Source: Bradyrhizobium sp. CIAT3101 (GTDB lineage Bacteria; Pseudomonadota; Alphaproteobacteria; Rhizobiales; Xanthobacteraceae). Taken from it: 64,000 bases of DNA. A model generated the notes under the pieces. The model saw only the letters and a list, made by a program, of their open reading frames with translations. It did no database searches and was not told where the DNA came from. A program made the translations under genes and the position numbers. The stretch spans positions 5,849,001 to 5,913,000 of the forward strand of contig NZ_CP121634.1 of assembly GCF_029714945.1 (NCBI RefSeq), in the 5' to 3' direction. Each line of letters opens with the position of its first letter. The first letter of the stretch is position 1. This document shows, one piece after another, positions 40,414 to 48,772 of this stretch.

Positions 40414-41252
40414 GCAGCATCTCCTCCTCGCCACGGGCTTCGGCGACCGGCTGGCTGACAAGCCTCAGCATCCCGCCAACCGTCGTGCTCGCCTTCGCGG
40501 TGATCGCGCTGGTGATCGCCTGGTCGCTCGCCCCCGGCCTGTTCACGAGCCAGAGCCCGTTCAACGGCGTTCCCGCCGACAAGCTGCTCGCACCAGGCGC
40601 CGAGCACTGGTTCGGCACCGATCATCTCGGCCGCGACCTCTATACCCGCGTCGTCTATGGCACCGCGTCCTCGGTGCGGAGCGCCCTCATCGCCGTGACG
40701 ATCGCCGCGGTCACCGGCGGGCTCATCGGGCTGCTGGCGGGCTTCTTCGGCGGCTGGGTGGATATCGTGTTCGCCCGCCTCGTCGACGTGCTGCTGGCGA
40801 TCCCGAACTTCCTGCTGGCCGTCATCGTCGTCACCGCGATCGGTTTCGACACGACCAACGCGGCCATCGCCACCGGCATCTCGGCCGTGGCCGTGTTCGC
40901 GCGGGTGATGCGCTCGGAGGTGATCAAGACGCGGCAGGCGACGTTCGTCGAGGCCTCATTCCTGCTCGGCGGTTCGCGCTGGCACATCCTGTTGCGGCAT
41001 GTCCTGCCGAACGCGTCACGCTCGGTGTTCCCGCTCGCGGTCCTGCAATTCGGTCTCTCGATCCTCGTCATCGCCAGTCTTGCCTTTCTCGGCTACGGCG
41101 ACCCGCCGCCCGCCTCCGACTGGGGCCTGCTGATCTCGATCGGCAAGGACTACCTCAAATGGCCGTGGTTGGTGTACGCGCCCGCCTTCGTCACGATCGC
41201 GACCGTGCTCTCTGTGAACAGGATCAGCCGATGGCTCCGCAAGACGGACTAA
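40410..41252 (+). CDS. Oligopeptide/dipeptide-type ABC transporter permease (DppC family)
   Basis: 280 residues, six membrane segments. Landmarks: EHWFGTDHLGRDLYTRVVYG, FGGWVDIVFARLVDVLLAIP, NFLLAVIVVTAIGFDTTNAA, and the EAA loop TFVEASFLLGGSRWHILLRH followed by VLPNASRSVFPLAVLQFGLS. The FGTDHLGRD stretch is diagnostic of DppC-type permeases. It overlaps the DppB-type gene by four bases and the ATPase gene start by 22. It is the second channel subunit. Confidence 0.93.
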   Translation: MSSISSSPRASATGWLTSLSIPPTVVLAFAVIALVIAWSLAPGLFTSQSPFNGVPADKLLAPGAEHWFGTDHLGRDLYTRVVYGTASSVRSALIAVTIAAVTGGLIGLLAGFFGGWVDIVFARLVDVLLAIPNFLLAVIVVTAIGFDTTNAAIATGISAVAVFARVMRSEVIKTRQATFVEASFLLGGSRWHILLRHVLPNASRSVFPLAVLQFGLSILVIASLAFLGYGDPPPASDWGLLISIGKDYLKWPWLVYAPAFVTIATVLSVNRISRWLRKTD

Positions 41253-42946
41253 CCTTCACCTTCAACAGGACCAAAGTCATCGCGCCAACCCCGCTGCGCT
41301 CGATTCCGCTGCTCAGGGTCGATGGCCTGTCGGTCTCCTACGGGCCCCACGAGGTCGTGAGCAACGCGGGATTCGAACTGGGCCGCGGCGAGAGCCTCGC
41401 GCTCATCGGAGAGTCCGGTTCGGGCAAATCCACCATCGCCCGCGCGGTGCTGCGGCTGCTCCCCAGCAACGGACGCGCCACCGGCCGGATCGTGTTCGAC
41501 GGTCAGGAGGTGCTGGGAATCTCCGAGCGCGGCTTCCGGCCGCTGCGCGGACGCGCCATCGGGTTCGTCCCCCAGGATCCCGCCAACGCACTCAACCCGG
41601 TGCGGACGATCGGCGCACAGGCGCAGGAGGCGGCGGCGCTGCTGGATGAGCCCGACAAGAAGATCCGCAAGCAAATTATCCTGGAGACATTCGCGCAGGT
41701 CGGGCTCGACAATCCCCAGCGCGTGCATGACTCCTATCCTCACCAGCTCTCCGGCGGCATGCTCCAGCGCGTCCTGATCGGCCTCGCCGTGCTCCCTCGC
41801 CCGGCGCTGCTGGTCGCCGACGAGCCGACCTCGGCGCTCGACGTCACGATCCAGAAACGGATCCTCGACCTGCTCTCGCGGCTCCAGCAGGAGCTGAATA
41901 TCGGCCTGCTGCTCATCACCCACGATCTTGCGATCGCCGCCGAGCGGGTCAAATCGCTGGTGGTGCTCAAGGACGGTGTCGTCCAGGAGGCGGGCAAGAC
42001 CGCGACGGTGTTCTCCTCGCCGGCTTCGTCCTACGCAAGGAAGCTGCACGCCGACGTGCCGGCGCTGAACCCCGATCGTTACGCGGGACTGCGCGACCCG
42101 GGCTTCCGCAAGACGAACCCCGGCGCGCCCCCGAAGATCGAGGTCCGTGCCGTCACCAAGACCTTTGCGGTCGACGGGGAGACGCTGACGGCCGTCGATG
42201 ACGTCTCGTTCGCTGTTCCCGCCGGCACCACGCATGCGCTGGTGGGCGAGTCGGGCTCGGGCAAGACAACGACGATCCGGCTGCTGCTCGGGCTGGAGCA
42301 GCCCGACACCGGGACCATCTCGGTCGCCGGCGAACGACTGACCAACCGCTCGCCGAAATCGCTGCGCACGGTGTGGCGCCACCTGCAACTGATCTACCAG
42401 AATCCCTTCACCTCGCTCGACCCGACCTGGACGATCGAGCGGCTCATTCGCGAACCGCTCGACCGGTTCGAGATCGGATCGCACAAGGAGCGGGACGAAC
42501 GGGTCCGCCAGGCCCTGGCCGATGTCGGGCTCGGCGCGCACTTGCTCGGCCGCAAGCCGGGAGCCTTGTCAGGGGGCCAGCGCCAGCGCGTGGCGATAGC
42601 CCGGTCGCTGGTCCTCAAGCCTGACGTGATCGTGCTCGACGAACCGACGTCCGCGCTCGACGTCACTGTTCAAGCCGACATCATCGAGGTCCTGCTCTCG
42701 CTGCAGGCCGATCTCGGCCTGACCTATGTCTTCGTCTCCCATGATCTCGCGCTGGTACGGCAGTTCGCCCACACCGTCTCGGTGATGCACCGCGGACGCA
42801 TCGTCGAACACGGGACCGTCACTGAAGTCTTCGACAATCCCCGGCAGTCCTATACCCGGTCCCTGCTGGCTTCGATCCCGTCAGGTGGCAGCGGTATCGC
42901 GCAAGCGCCGCGGCTGCGCCCTCAGCTGGCCATGGCTGGAGATTGA
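41231..42946 (+). CDS. Double ABC ATPase for oligopeptide-type importer (DppD-DppF fusion)
   Basis: 571 residues with two complete ATPase domains. Domain 1 (about 25-280): Walker A GESGSGKST, signature LSGGM, Walker B LLVADEPTSALD. Domain 2 (about 315-571): Walker A GESGSGKTT, signature LSGGQRQRVAIARSL, Walker B VIVLDEPTSALD. Both domains have the extended GFVPQDPANALNP / LIYQNPFTSLDP stretch of the oligopeptide subfamily. The ATG at 41231 lies within the end of the DppC gene. Tandem fusions of this type are common in proteobacteria. It powers the importer and is convergent with the DUF2891 gene, ten bases away. Confidence 0.93.
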   Translation: MAPQDGLTFTFNRTKVIAPTPLRSIPLLRVDGLSVSYGPHEVVSNAGFELGRGESLALIGESGSGKSTIARAVLRLLPSNGRATGRIVFDGQEVLGISERGFRPLRGRAIGFVPQDPANALNPVRTIGAQAQEAAALLDEPDKKIRKQIILETFAQVGLDNPQRVHDSYPHQLSGGMLQRVLIGLAVLPRPALLVADEPTSALDVTIQKRILDLLSRLQQELNIGLLLITHDLAIAAERVKSLVVLKDGVVQEAGKTATVFSSPASSYARKLHADVPALNPDRYAGLRDPGFRKTNPGAPPKIEVRAVTKTFAVDGETLTAVDDVSFAVPAGTTHALVGESGSGKTTTIRLLLGLEQPDTGTISVAGERLTNRSPKSLRTVWRHLQLIYQNPFTSLDPTWTIERLIREPLDRFEIGSHKERDERVRQALADVGLGAHLLGRKPGALSGGQRQRVAIARSLVLKPDVIVLDEPTSALDVTVQADIIEVLLSLQADLGLTYVFVSHDLALVRQFAHTVSVMHRGRIVEHGTVTEVFDNPRQSYTRSLLASIPSGGSGIAQAPRLRPQLAMAGD

Positions 42947-42956
42947 GCGAGAGGGC

Positions 42957-43970
42957 TCATTCCTCACGATCGAGCGCAAGGACAGCAAAGCTCGCCAGCC
43001 AGTGCTCGCCCATATAGTGACTGGCGAGATGGGGAAGACCCGCGGCCAGATGCTCCTGAGCCGCCGCATGGGCAATCGCGCGCCGCGCGTCGTCTGCCGG
43101 CAGGGCATCGCCGAGAGAGCGCCAGCACCAGGCCCGGCTAAGATTGAGCCCGTCGAGATGAGCGATCTTGCCATCGGAGCGATCGGTCACCGTCGCAGGC
43201 CGGAACAGCGTTGCCGGCTGTCTGTCGGCGAGACGCGGCAGAAACCGGTCGAACCACTGCAAGAATGCGTCCGGCGGCATCAGGCGCCGCATGCACTCGG
43301 CCTCGATCAACGCGGAAGACTGGAAATCGTCGCCGCTGGGCTCGCCCCAGGCCGGACAGTCGCGATCCTCGCCATACCAGCGCAGCGCTGTTTCATGCAG
43401 CAGCCTGGCGAGTGCGTCATCCTGTTTCAGGCCGGCGTAGTCAGCCGCCATGCGCAAGCCGAACGCCGTGTTGAAGTGGGTACCGACGCGCACGGGATAG
43501 GTCGCGCGCGGCAGGAAGTCACGAAAGCGTTGCGCGATGACCTCCGCCAGCGGTGCAAGGCTGCGCGCCCAGCGATCGTCGGACTGGCGTTCGAGTTCGG
43601 TCGCCAGCTTCAGCAGCCAGGCCCAGCCATAGGGCCGCTTGAAGCCGCGCGCAGTCGGGCGGGCAAAGTAGGCGCACTCGGCGGCGACCTTGTCGGGAAC
43701 GAATTGCGCGTCGAACAACGCGCGAATGTCGGTTGCCGACGCGATGTCGGGAAAGCGGCGCAGCAGCCGCGCCAGCATCCAGTAGCTGTGGACGCAGGAG
43801 TGCCAGTCATAGCTGCCGTAAAAGATCGGATGCAGCTGGCTCGGCGTGCGCGCATCGGCCGGTTCAGCCAGCGCATGATCCACATTGTTGGGATATTCGC
43901 GCCCGACATGGCCGAGGGCGATGCCGGCGAACTGCGCCGCGTGTTCGCGGGTGAGACGGGACGTGGTCAT
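42957..43970 (-). CDS. DUF2891 domain-containing protein
   Basis: 337 residues from ATG 43968-43970. The family pattern is complete: LHPIFYGSYDWHSCVHSYWM, ARGFKRPYGWAWLLKLATEL, TYPVRVGTHFNTAFGLRMAA, CPAWGEPSGDDFQSSALIEA, HLDGLNLSRAWCWRSLGDAL and ASHYMGEHWLASFAVLAL. Repeated helices and conserved Trp/His/Glu suggest an alpha/alpha-toroid enzyme, possibly acting on a sugar or glycan; no activity is established that I know of. It overlaps the transporter gene by four bases (ATGA), so a shared substrate is plausible. Confidence 0.88.
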   Translation of the reverse strand: MTTSRLTREHAAQFAGIALGHVGREYPNNVDHALAEPADARTPSQLHPIFYGSYDWHSCVHSYWMLARLLRRFPDIASATDIRALFDAQFVPDKVAAECAYFARPTARGFKRPYGWAWLLKLATELERQSDDRWARSLAPLAEVIAQRFRDFLPRATYPVRVGTHFNTAFGLRMAADYAGLKQDDALARLLHETALRWYGEDRDCPAWGEPSGDDFQSSALIEAECMRRLMPPDAFLQWFDRFLPRLADRQPATLFRPATVTDRSDGKIAHLDGLNLSRAWCWRSLGDALPADDARRAIAHAAAQEHLAAGLPHLASHYMGEHWLASFAVLALDREE

Positions 43971-44890
43971 GCTCTGGCCTTTCGTTTGTCGCGGCCGATC
44001 AGGGTCTCGATCAGGCGCGGCAGGATATAGATCGGGAACTGGGTCGCGGCGAAGTATAGAGCCATGCGTGGCGAGGCGGCAGCGCCGAGGGCCGACCAGA
44101 CCAGCCCGACATTGCGATTGCCGAGTATCAGCCCCACCGTCAGGCGCTCGGGCAGAGTTCCAGGCAGCAGCACCGCCCCCGCAATTTGCAGGGCCACATT
44201 GCAGGCGAACGCAAGGGCAACACACAGCGTTGCACCCTGCACATCCGCGGCGATCTGCGCGCGAATGCCGGCCATGGTCGCCACCGCAAAGACCAGAAGC
44301 GCGGCGACGATGGTCCCGTCGACCACATCGCCATGGGCGGCGAGAATCGGCGCCGCATGGCGGCGGAGCAGGAAAGCAAGGCCTTCGGCGCTCCCGATCA
44401 ACAGCGCCAGACGCAGCGCGAGCTCGAACGCGCTGATCTCGAGCCCGCCGAACCAACCGGCGAGAAGCGGGATCGTGACCGGCGCCAGCACCATGGACAA
44501 CACCGTCACCACCAGCGGCACCGCGCCGTCGAGCCCGAGCATGCGCGCCACCGCCGCGGTACCGCTCGACGGCGGCGCCGAGACGGCGAGCACGATCGCA
44601 AGCGCGAGCTCCGGAGCAAGGCCTGCGGCACGACCGGTCGCGCCGATCATCAGCGGACAGCCGACCATGACAATTGCCGGCAACAACACGGACAGCGATG
44701 GCCGGCGCAACGCGGCGACGACCGCTTCGCCATCGATTCGCAGCAGCGTCCCGAGCACGATCAGGAAGATCGTCGCCGGCATCAGCGGTCGCGCCAGATC
44801 CGCGAGTGCCGGACACACCAGGCCGAGCAGGACGCCCAGGGCCAACAAGGTCGGTCCGCGCGGGATGAGGCGCAGGAGGGAGGGTTGCAT
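43967..44890 (-). CDS. Bile acid:sodium symporter (BASS)-family transporter
   Basis: 307 residues from ATG 44888-44890 with GAGG upstream; a GTG at 44917 is an alternative. About nine or ten hydrophobic segments. Features resembling the BASS superfamily: LARPLMPATIFLIVLGTLLR, IVLAVSAPPSSGTAAVARML and GLILGNRNVGLVWSALGAAA, the last matching the crossover-helix region. Members import organic anions with sodium or protons. The gene is coupled to the DUF2891 gene and lies 72 bp from a divergent LysR regulator, which may control both. Substrate unknown. Confidence 0.8.
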   Translation of the reverse strand: MQPSLLRLIPRGPTLLALGVLLGLVCPALADLARPLMPATIFLIVLGTLLRIDGEAVVAALRRPSLSVLLPAIVMVGCPLMIGATGRAAGLAPELALAIVLAVSAPPSSGTAAVARMLGLDGAVPLVVTVLSMVLAPVTIPLLAGWFGGLEISAFELALRLALLIGSAEGLAFLLRRHAAPILAAHGDVVDGTIVAALLVFAVATMAGIRAQIAADVQGATLCVALAFACNVALQIAGAVLLPGTLPERLTVGLILGNRNVGLVWSALGAAASPRMALYFAATQFPIYILPRLIETLIGRDKRKARA

Positions 44891-44962
44891 ACGCCTCGTC
44901 CAATCGGGGTCTTCCACCCCAATAGACCACTCTCTGCTGCATTCTTGAAATCGATTTTATAT

Positions 44963-45895
44963 ATGCCTACCATTGCCCAAATGAATTTGGCTTCCGTCGA
45001 TCTCAACCTCCTGGTCGCCTTCGAGGCGCTGATGGAGGAGCGCAGCGTGACCCGCGCCGGCGCGCGCGTCGGTCTCGCACAGCCCTCCATGAGCAGCGTC
45101 CTGACCCGCCTGCGGGCCTTGTTCGGCGACGATCTGTTCGTGCGCTCGGCGTCGGGCATGCAGCCGACGGCCAAGGCCCTCGCGCTGGCCCGGCCGATCA
45201 GCGAGGCACTCGGACAGATCAGAGGCGTGCTCGCGCCTGGATCAGCCTTCGATCCGGCAACAGCCCGCGGCCGCATGTCCATTGCGGTGACCGATTATGG
45301 CGACCTCGTCGTCGTGCCGCCGCTGGTCGCGGCACTGCGACGGGAAGCGCCCGGAATCGATCTCGTGGTGCGTCCCATCATCGACACGGCTTTGAGCGTC
45401 GCGAGCCTCGAGCACGGCAATATCGACGCATTGATCGGCGGCCATCTGCCCGCCTCCACGCGCATCACCCGGACGACGCTGTTCGAGGAGCATTTCGTCT
45501 GCATTCGCGACGCCAGACGCGCCAAGCGGAAGGCCCGGCTCAGCAAGGACGACTACACCCGGCTTCCGCATGTCCTGTTCTCGTCGGCCGGCGGCGACGG
45601 CCTTCCGGGCGCGATCGACACCATGCTGGCCCGGCACGGACGCAAACGGCGCACGGCGGTCACGCTCGCCCATGTCGTGGCCGTGCCGTTTGCGGTTGCC
45701 GGCACCGATCTCGTGGCCACCATGGCCGAACGCATCGCCCGGCGCTTCGCCTCGCCAGCAGGCGTATCCGTCGTTCCGCTGCCCTACGATGTGGAGGCGT
45801 TCACGATCGACCTTCTCCATACCCGCCGGGCCATGACCGACCCGGCGCTGCGCTGGTTCATCGAACTGGTCAATCGTGTTGGCAGGACGCTGTAG
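44963..45895 (+). CDS. LysR family transcriptional regulator
   Basis: 310 residues from ATG 44963; an in-frame ATG six codons later (44981, start of MNLASVDLNLLVAFEALMEE) is equally possible. Helix-turn-helix: RSVTRAGARVGLAQPSMSSV then LTRLRALFGDDLFVRSASGM. The effector domain follows (RMSIAVTDYGDLVVVPPLVA; GNIDALIGGHLP). The NodD-like form LRALFGDDLFVR is noted, but nothing links it to nodulation. Being divergent from the BASS/DUF2891 pair, it is their likely regulator. No ribosome site is obvious before 44963, and the upstream sequence is AT-rich. Confidence 0.9.
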   Translation: MPTIAQMNLASVDLNLLVAFEALMEERSVTRAGARVGLAQPSMSSVLTRLRALFGDDLFVRSASGMQPTAKALALARPISEALGQIRGVLAPGSAFDPATARGRMSIAVTDYGDLVVVPPLVAALRREAPGIDLVVRPIIDTALSVASLEHGNIDALIGGHLPASTRITRTTLFEEHFVCIRDARRAKRKARLSKDDYTRLPHVLFSSAGGDGLPGAIDTMLARHGRKRRTAVTLAHVVAVPFAVAGTDLVATMAERIARRFASPAGVSVVPLPYDVEAFTIDLLHTRRAMTDPALRWFIELVNRVGRTL

Positions 45896-45920
45896 CGAAC
45901 GACGCCCGGCCAGCAGGCTG

Positions 45921-46322
45921 CTATGTCCGTCCAATCAGCTGCGCGATCTCCCAGACATGCCCCGAAGGGTCGGCAAAGGACGCCGTTCGCCGTCCCCACG
46001 GACGGTCGATCGGGCCATTGAGCAGATCGACGCCAATCTCCCGCAGGGCTGAGCAGACCTGATCGACGTCGCCGACCCTGATCGTCAGGAGTGCGCGCGC
46101 CCCTGCGGAGGACCGCGCGACAGGCAGCGGCTCGACAAGCGGCGGTGCCCGAGACACGTCGAGCAGGTTGATCAGGAGTCCACCAAATCTCAGCACGGAT
46201 GAGACCGCATCTTCCCAGACCGTCTCGGACGCGAACACTTTCGCGTAGAAGGCTTTCGCCGACGCAATGTCATCGACGAACAACGTGATGACTTCGACTT
46301 CGCTTGGCAGACCAATGGTCAT
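45921..46322 (-). CDS. VOC (glyoxalase-like) family protein
   Basis: 133 residues. A single vicinal-oxygen-chelate unit pair: VITLFVDDIASAKAFYAKVF then SSVLRFGGLLINLLDVSRAP and the second half TIRVGDVDQVCSALREIGVD, LNGPIDRPWGRRTASFADPS, GHVWEIAQ. The C-terminal Glu of HVWEIAQ fits a metal ligand. The family includes glyoxalases, ring-cleavage dioxygenases and resistance proteins; this one is not further assignable. It is convergent with the LysR gene and follows the aldolase gene by 134 bp on the same strand. Confidence 0.88.
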   Translation of the reverse strand: MTIGLPSEVEVITLFVDDIASAKAFYAKVFASETVWEDAVSSVLRFGGLLINLLDVSRAPPLVEPLPVARSSAGARALLTIRVGDVDQVCSALREIGVDLLNGPIDRPWGRRTASFADPSGHVWEIAQLIGRT

Positions 46323-46455
46323 GTCGCCCTGCTCCTCAGCGTTGCAGCATCGGCCTGCGTGAACGAAGCAGGCCGCGCATCGTGATATCTCACGATGTCG
46401 CGGCCTGATGCAATCGCGGAGAACCGGGTAACGGCCCGGCCCGGACGCCGTGTGC

Positions 46456-47238
46456 CTAGTTGAACAGGTCCGGTTCCGCCTCGGTGATCCAGTCCCACAG
46501 CGGCTGGAAGCTGAAATAGCCGCCCTTGTGGGTGCCGACCTGCCGCGACGTCAAGCTGGCGATCTCGTGCGGGATCGGCTTTGGCGTGCCGGCGGCCTCC
46601 GCGAGCAGCTGGGCGCGCGCGGCGTTGTCCATGGCGATGTACCACCAGGCCGCGGCCTCGATGGTCGGTCCCACCGTGAGCAGGCCGTGATTCTGCAGGA
46701 TCGCGGCCTTCTTGGACCCCAGCGCCTGCGCGATCTTGCGGCCCTCTTCCGCTTCCAGCACGACGCCGGAGAACGGATCGAACAGCACGTGATCCTCGTA
46801 GAAGGCGCAGGAGTCCTGCGTCAACGGATCAAGCAGCCGGCCGAGCGCCGACCAGGCCTTGCCGTAGGTCGAATGCGTATGCGCGGCCGCGATCACGTCC
46901 GGATGAGCGGCGTGGATCGCAGAGTGGATCACGAAGCCGGCCTGGTTGATCGGCTTGTCGCCGATCAGGATATTGCCGTCGTGGTCGACGAGCTGAAGAT
47001 CGGACACCTTGATCTGGCTGAAATGCTTCGACAACGGGTTGATCCAGAACCGCTCCGGAAACTCCGGATCGCGCACGGTGACATGGCCTGCGAGGCCTTG
47101 ATCGAAGCCGTAGCGCGAGAACAGCCGGAACGTCGCGGCGAGACGCTGCTTGCGGTGCAGCCGCTCCTCCTCGAACGTCGCCGCCGGCGTCCGCTCGACC
47201 AGGGAGTATTTTTTGGGTTTCTCGACGACCTTGTTCAT
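46456..47238 (-). CDS. Class II aldolase/adducin family protein
   Basis: 260 residues from ATG 47236-47238 (MNKVVEKPKKYSLVERTPAA). Adducin-like domain: LFSRYGFDQGLAGHVTVRDP, INPLSKHFSQIKVSDLQLVD, AAHTHSTYGKAWSALGR and AILQNHGLLTVGPTIEAAAW. The zinc-binding His (HTHST and NHGLL) are present; catalytic Glu is less clear, and many proteins of this subgroup have unknown reactions. It lies 16 bp after the D-2-hydroxyacid dehydrogenase gene, so the two probably work on the same hydroxyacid or oxoacid. Confidence 0.88.
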   Translation of the reverse strand: MNKVVEKPKKYSLVERTPAATFEEERLHRKQRLAATFRLFSRYGFDQGLAGHVTVRDPEFPERFWINPLSKHFSQIKVSDLQLVDHDGNILIGDKPINQAGFVIHSAIHAAHPDVIAAAHTHSTYGKAWSALGRLLDPLTQDSCAFYEDHVLFDPFSGVVLEAEEGRKIAQALGSKKAAILQNHGLLTVGPTIEAAAWWYIAMDNAARAQLLAEAAGTPKPIPHEIASLTSRQVGTHKGGYFSFQPLWDWITEAEPDLFN

Positions 47239-47254
47239 TGGTGCGGCTCCTTCT

Positions 47255-48247
47255 CTAGTATTCGAGGTTCTTGTCGAAGACATCGGCCAGCGGCACGCCA
47301 TGCGCATAGGCATCGAGATTGACCAGCGTCTTGTCGGCCAGCCGTCTGACGTCCTCGCCTCCCGTCCACGAGACGTGCGGTGTGAGGACGACCTTGAGAT
47401 GGTGATAGATCGGATCGCCATCCAGCGGCGGTTCGGGATCCGTGACATCGAGCGTGGCGCCGGCGATCCGGCCCTCGTCGAGGGCTTGCAGCAGCGCGGA
47501 CTGATCGACGATCCGCCCGCGCGCGACATTGATCAGATGCAGCGACTCCTTGGCCCGCGCCAGCACGTCGGCGTTGATCAGACGGGCCGTCTTCGTCGTC
47601 GCCGGCAGCGCCAGGACGAGATGATCGGAGACCTCGACCAGCTGCTCGATGCTGTGGACGGGCTGGATGCCCGGAAGAACGTATGGCCAGGCCGACCGCC
47701 TGAGAACCCTGATGTTCACGCCGAACGGCTTGACCCGCTCGGCAACGGCACGACCGATCGCGCCAAAACCCGCGATGCCGATCGTCTTGCCGCTGAGCGA
47801 GCCCAGCGGGGCGATCCTCCATTGCTCGCGATTGCGCGGCCGGATTTCGTGGATGCGCTTTTCGAAGCCGAGGATCGCGGCGAGCACATATTCCGCGATC
47901 GGATCGGCCGAGATGCCGCGGCCGACCGTGACGACGGGCCCGTCGAGCAGCCATGCCGGAAAGAAATCGACGCCCGTCGATGCGGTCTGGATCCAGCGCA
48001 GGCCGAACGGCCAGCCTGCTGGCTTCTCCGCAGGCGCCTTCTGCCAACCCGCCAGCGGCCGTGTCAGCAGCACGTCGGCCTCGGGCGCGACCTCCCACGC
48101 CGCACGATCAGCGGGATGATCGATGATCAGCGGACGCGACCAGTGCTCGGCCAGCGCGGCACGAACCTCCGCGCCAAGCTGATTGACGATGATCGGCGAT
48201 CGCACGCTGGTGGAGGCGCGCCGGCTTTCAATTCGAGGAGTGTTCAT
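47255..48247 (-). CDS. D-2-hydroxyacid dehydrogenase family protein
   Basis: 330 residues. NAD-binding GKTIGIAGFGAIGRAVAERV, catalytic Arg in INVARGRIVDQSALLQAL, Glu in LDVTDPEPPLDGDP and His in VLTPHVSWTGG, the standard triad of the family. The substrate-domain motif STGVDFFPAWLLDGPVVTVG is normal. It reduces a 2-oxoacid to a D-2-hydroxyacid or the reverse. The aldolase gene follows 16 bp on. Upstream it is separated by 141 bp from the ferredoxin gene, so it may start its own transcript. Substrate unknown. Confidence 0.9.
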   Translation of the reverse strand: MNTPRIESRRASTSVRSPIIVNQLGAEVRAALAEHWSRPLIIDHPADRAAWEVAPEADVLLTRPLAGWQKAPAEKPAGWPFGLRWIQTASTGVDFFPAWLLDGPVVTVGRGISADPIAEYVLAAILGFEKRIHEIRPRNREQWRIAPLGSLSGKTIGIAGFGAIGRAVAERVKPFGVNIRVLRRSAWPYVLPGIQPVHSIEQLVEVSDHLVLALPATTKTARLINADVLARAKESLHLINVARGRIVDQSALLQALDEGRIAGATLDVTDPEPPLDGDPIYHHLKVVLTPHVSWTGGEDVRRLADKTLVNLDAYAHGVPLADVFDKNLEY

Positions 48248-48388
48248 GTCACGCGTTCATGATGGTAACGAGACGGACATGCTAGGCGCTCGATGCAAGA
48301 TAGTCTTTTCAAAGATCAACGGCATCGGGCAACAACAGGACGACCGGTCTCGACGAGGCGCAAGGATTCGTCTCTGCACGCGGCTCTG

Positions 48389-48772
48389 TTATTTCCTGCC
48401 GGCGATGTCGGGCTGCTGCGCTTTGGGCCGAGCCGCGGCCTCGCCGGCGCGGCGGAACACGGTTTCCATCAGCCATTGCTCGTTGGGAAACTGCTCCGCC
48501 CATTCGTCCCAGCCGGAGTGCTTGCGGTATTGGCCGAGACGACCGGACGCCAGCACGTCCTCCCTGCTCACGGAGACGCGGCGGTCGCAATCGGGCGCGA
48601 CATAGATCGCATCTGCACGACAATAGAGCTCGCACATGAAGCAGGTCTGGCAATCCTCGACGCGCGCGAGGATGGGCAGGCCGTCGCCGCCGCGATCGAG
48701 CACGTTGGCCGGGCAGACTTCGATGCATGCTCCGCAATCGGTGCAGCGCTCCGCGACGATGAGTTCGATCAT
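48389..48772 (-). CDS. 2x[4Fe-4S] ferredoxin-type protein (module 1)
   Basis: 127 residues. Two cluster motifs: CTDCGACIEVCP (CxxCxxCxxxCP) and CQTCFMCELYC, the second lacking the usual Pro. A C-terminal tail of about 65 residues (SGRLGQYRKHSGWDEWAEQF) extends beyond the clusters, as in AprB-type subunits of adenylylsulfate reductase. It overlaps the preceding flavoprotein gene by four bases (ATGA), so the two form a complex or redox pair. The same pairing recurs immediately upstream (module 2). Electron carrier for sulfur or organosulfur chemistry is inferred from the MetQ/MetY neighbours. Confidence 0.85.
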   Translation of the reverse strand: MIELIVAERCTDCGACIEVCPANVLDRGGDGLPILARVEDCQTCFMCELYCRADAIYVAPDCDRRVSVSREDVLASGRLGQYRKHSGWDEWAEQFPNEQWLMETVFRRAGEAAARPKAQQPDIAGRK

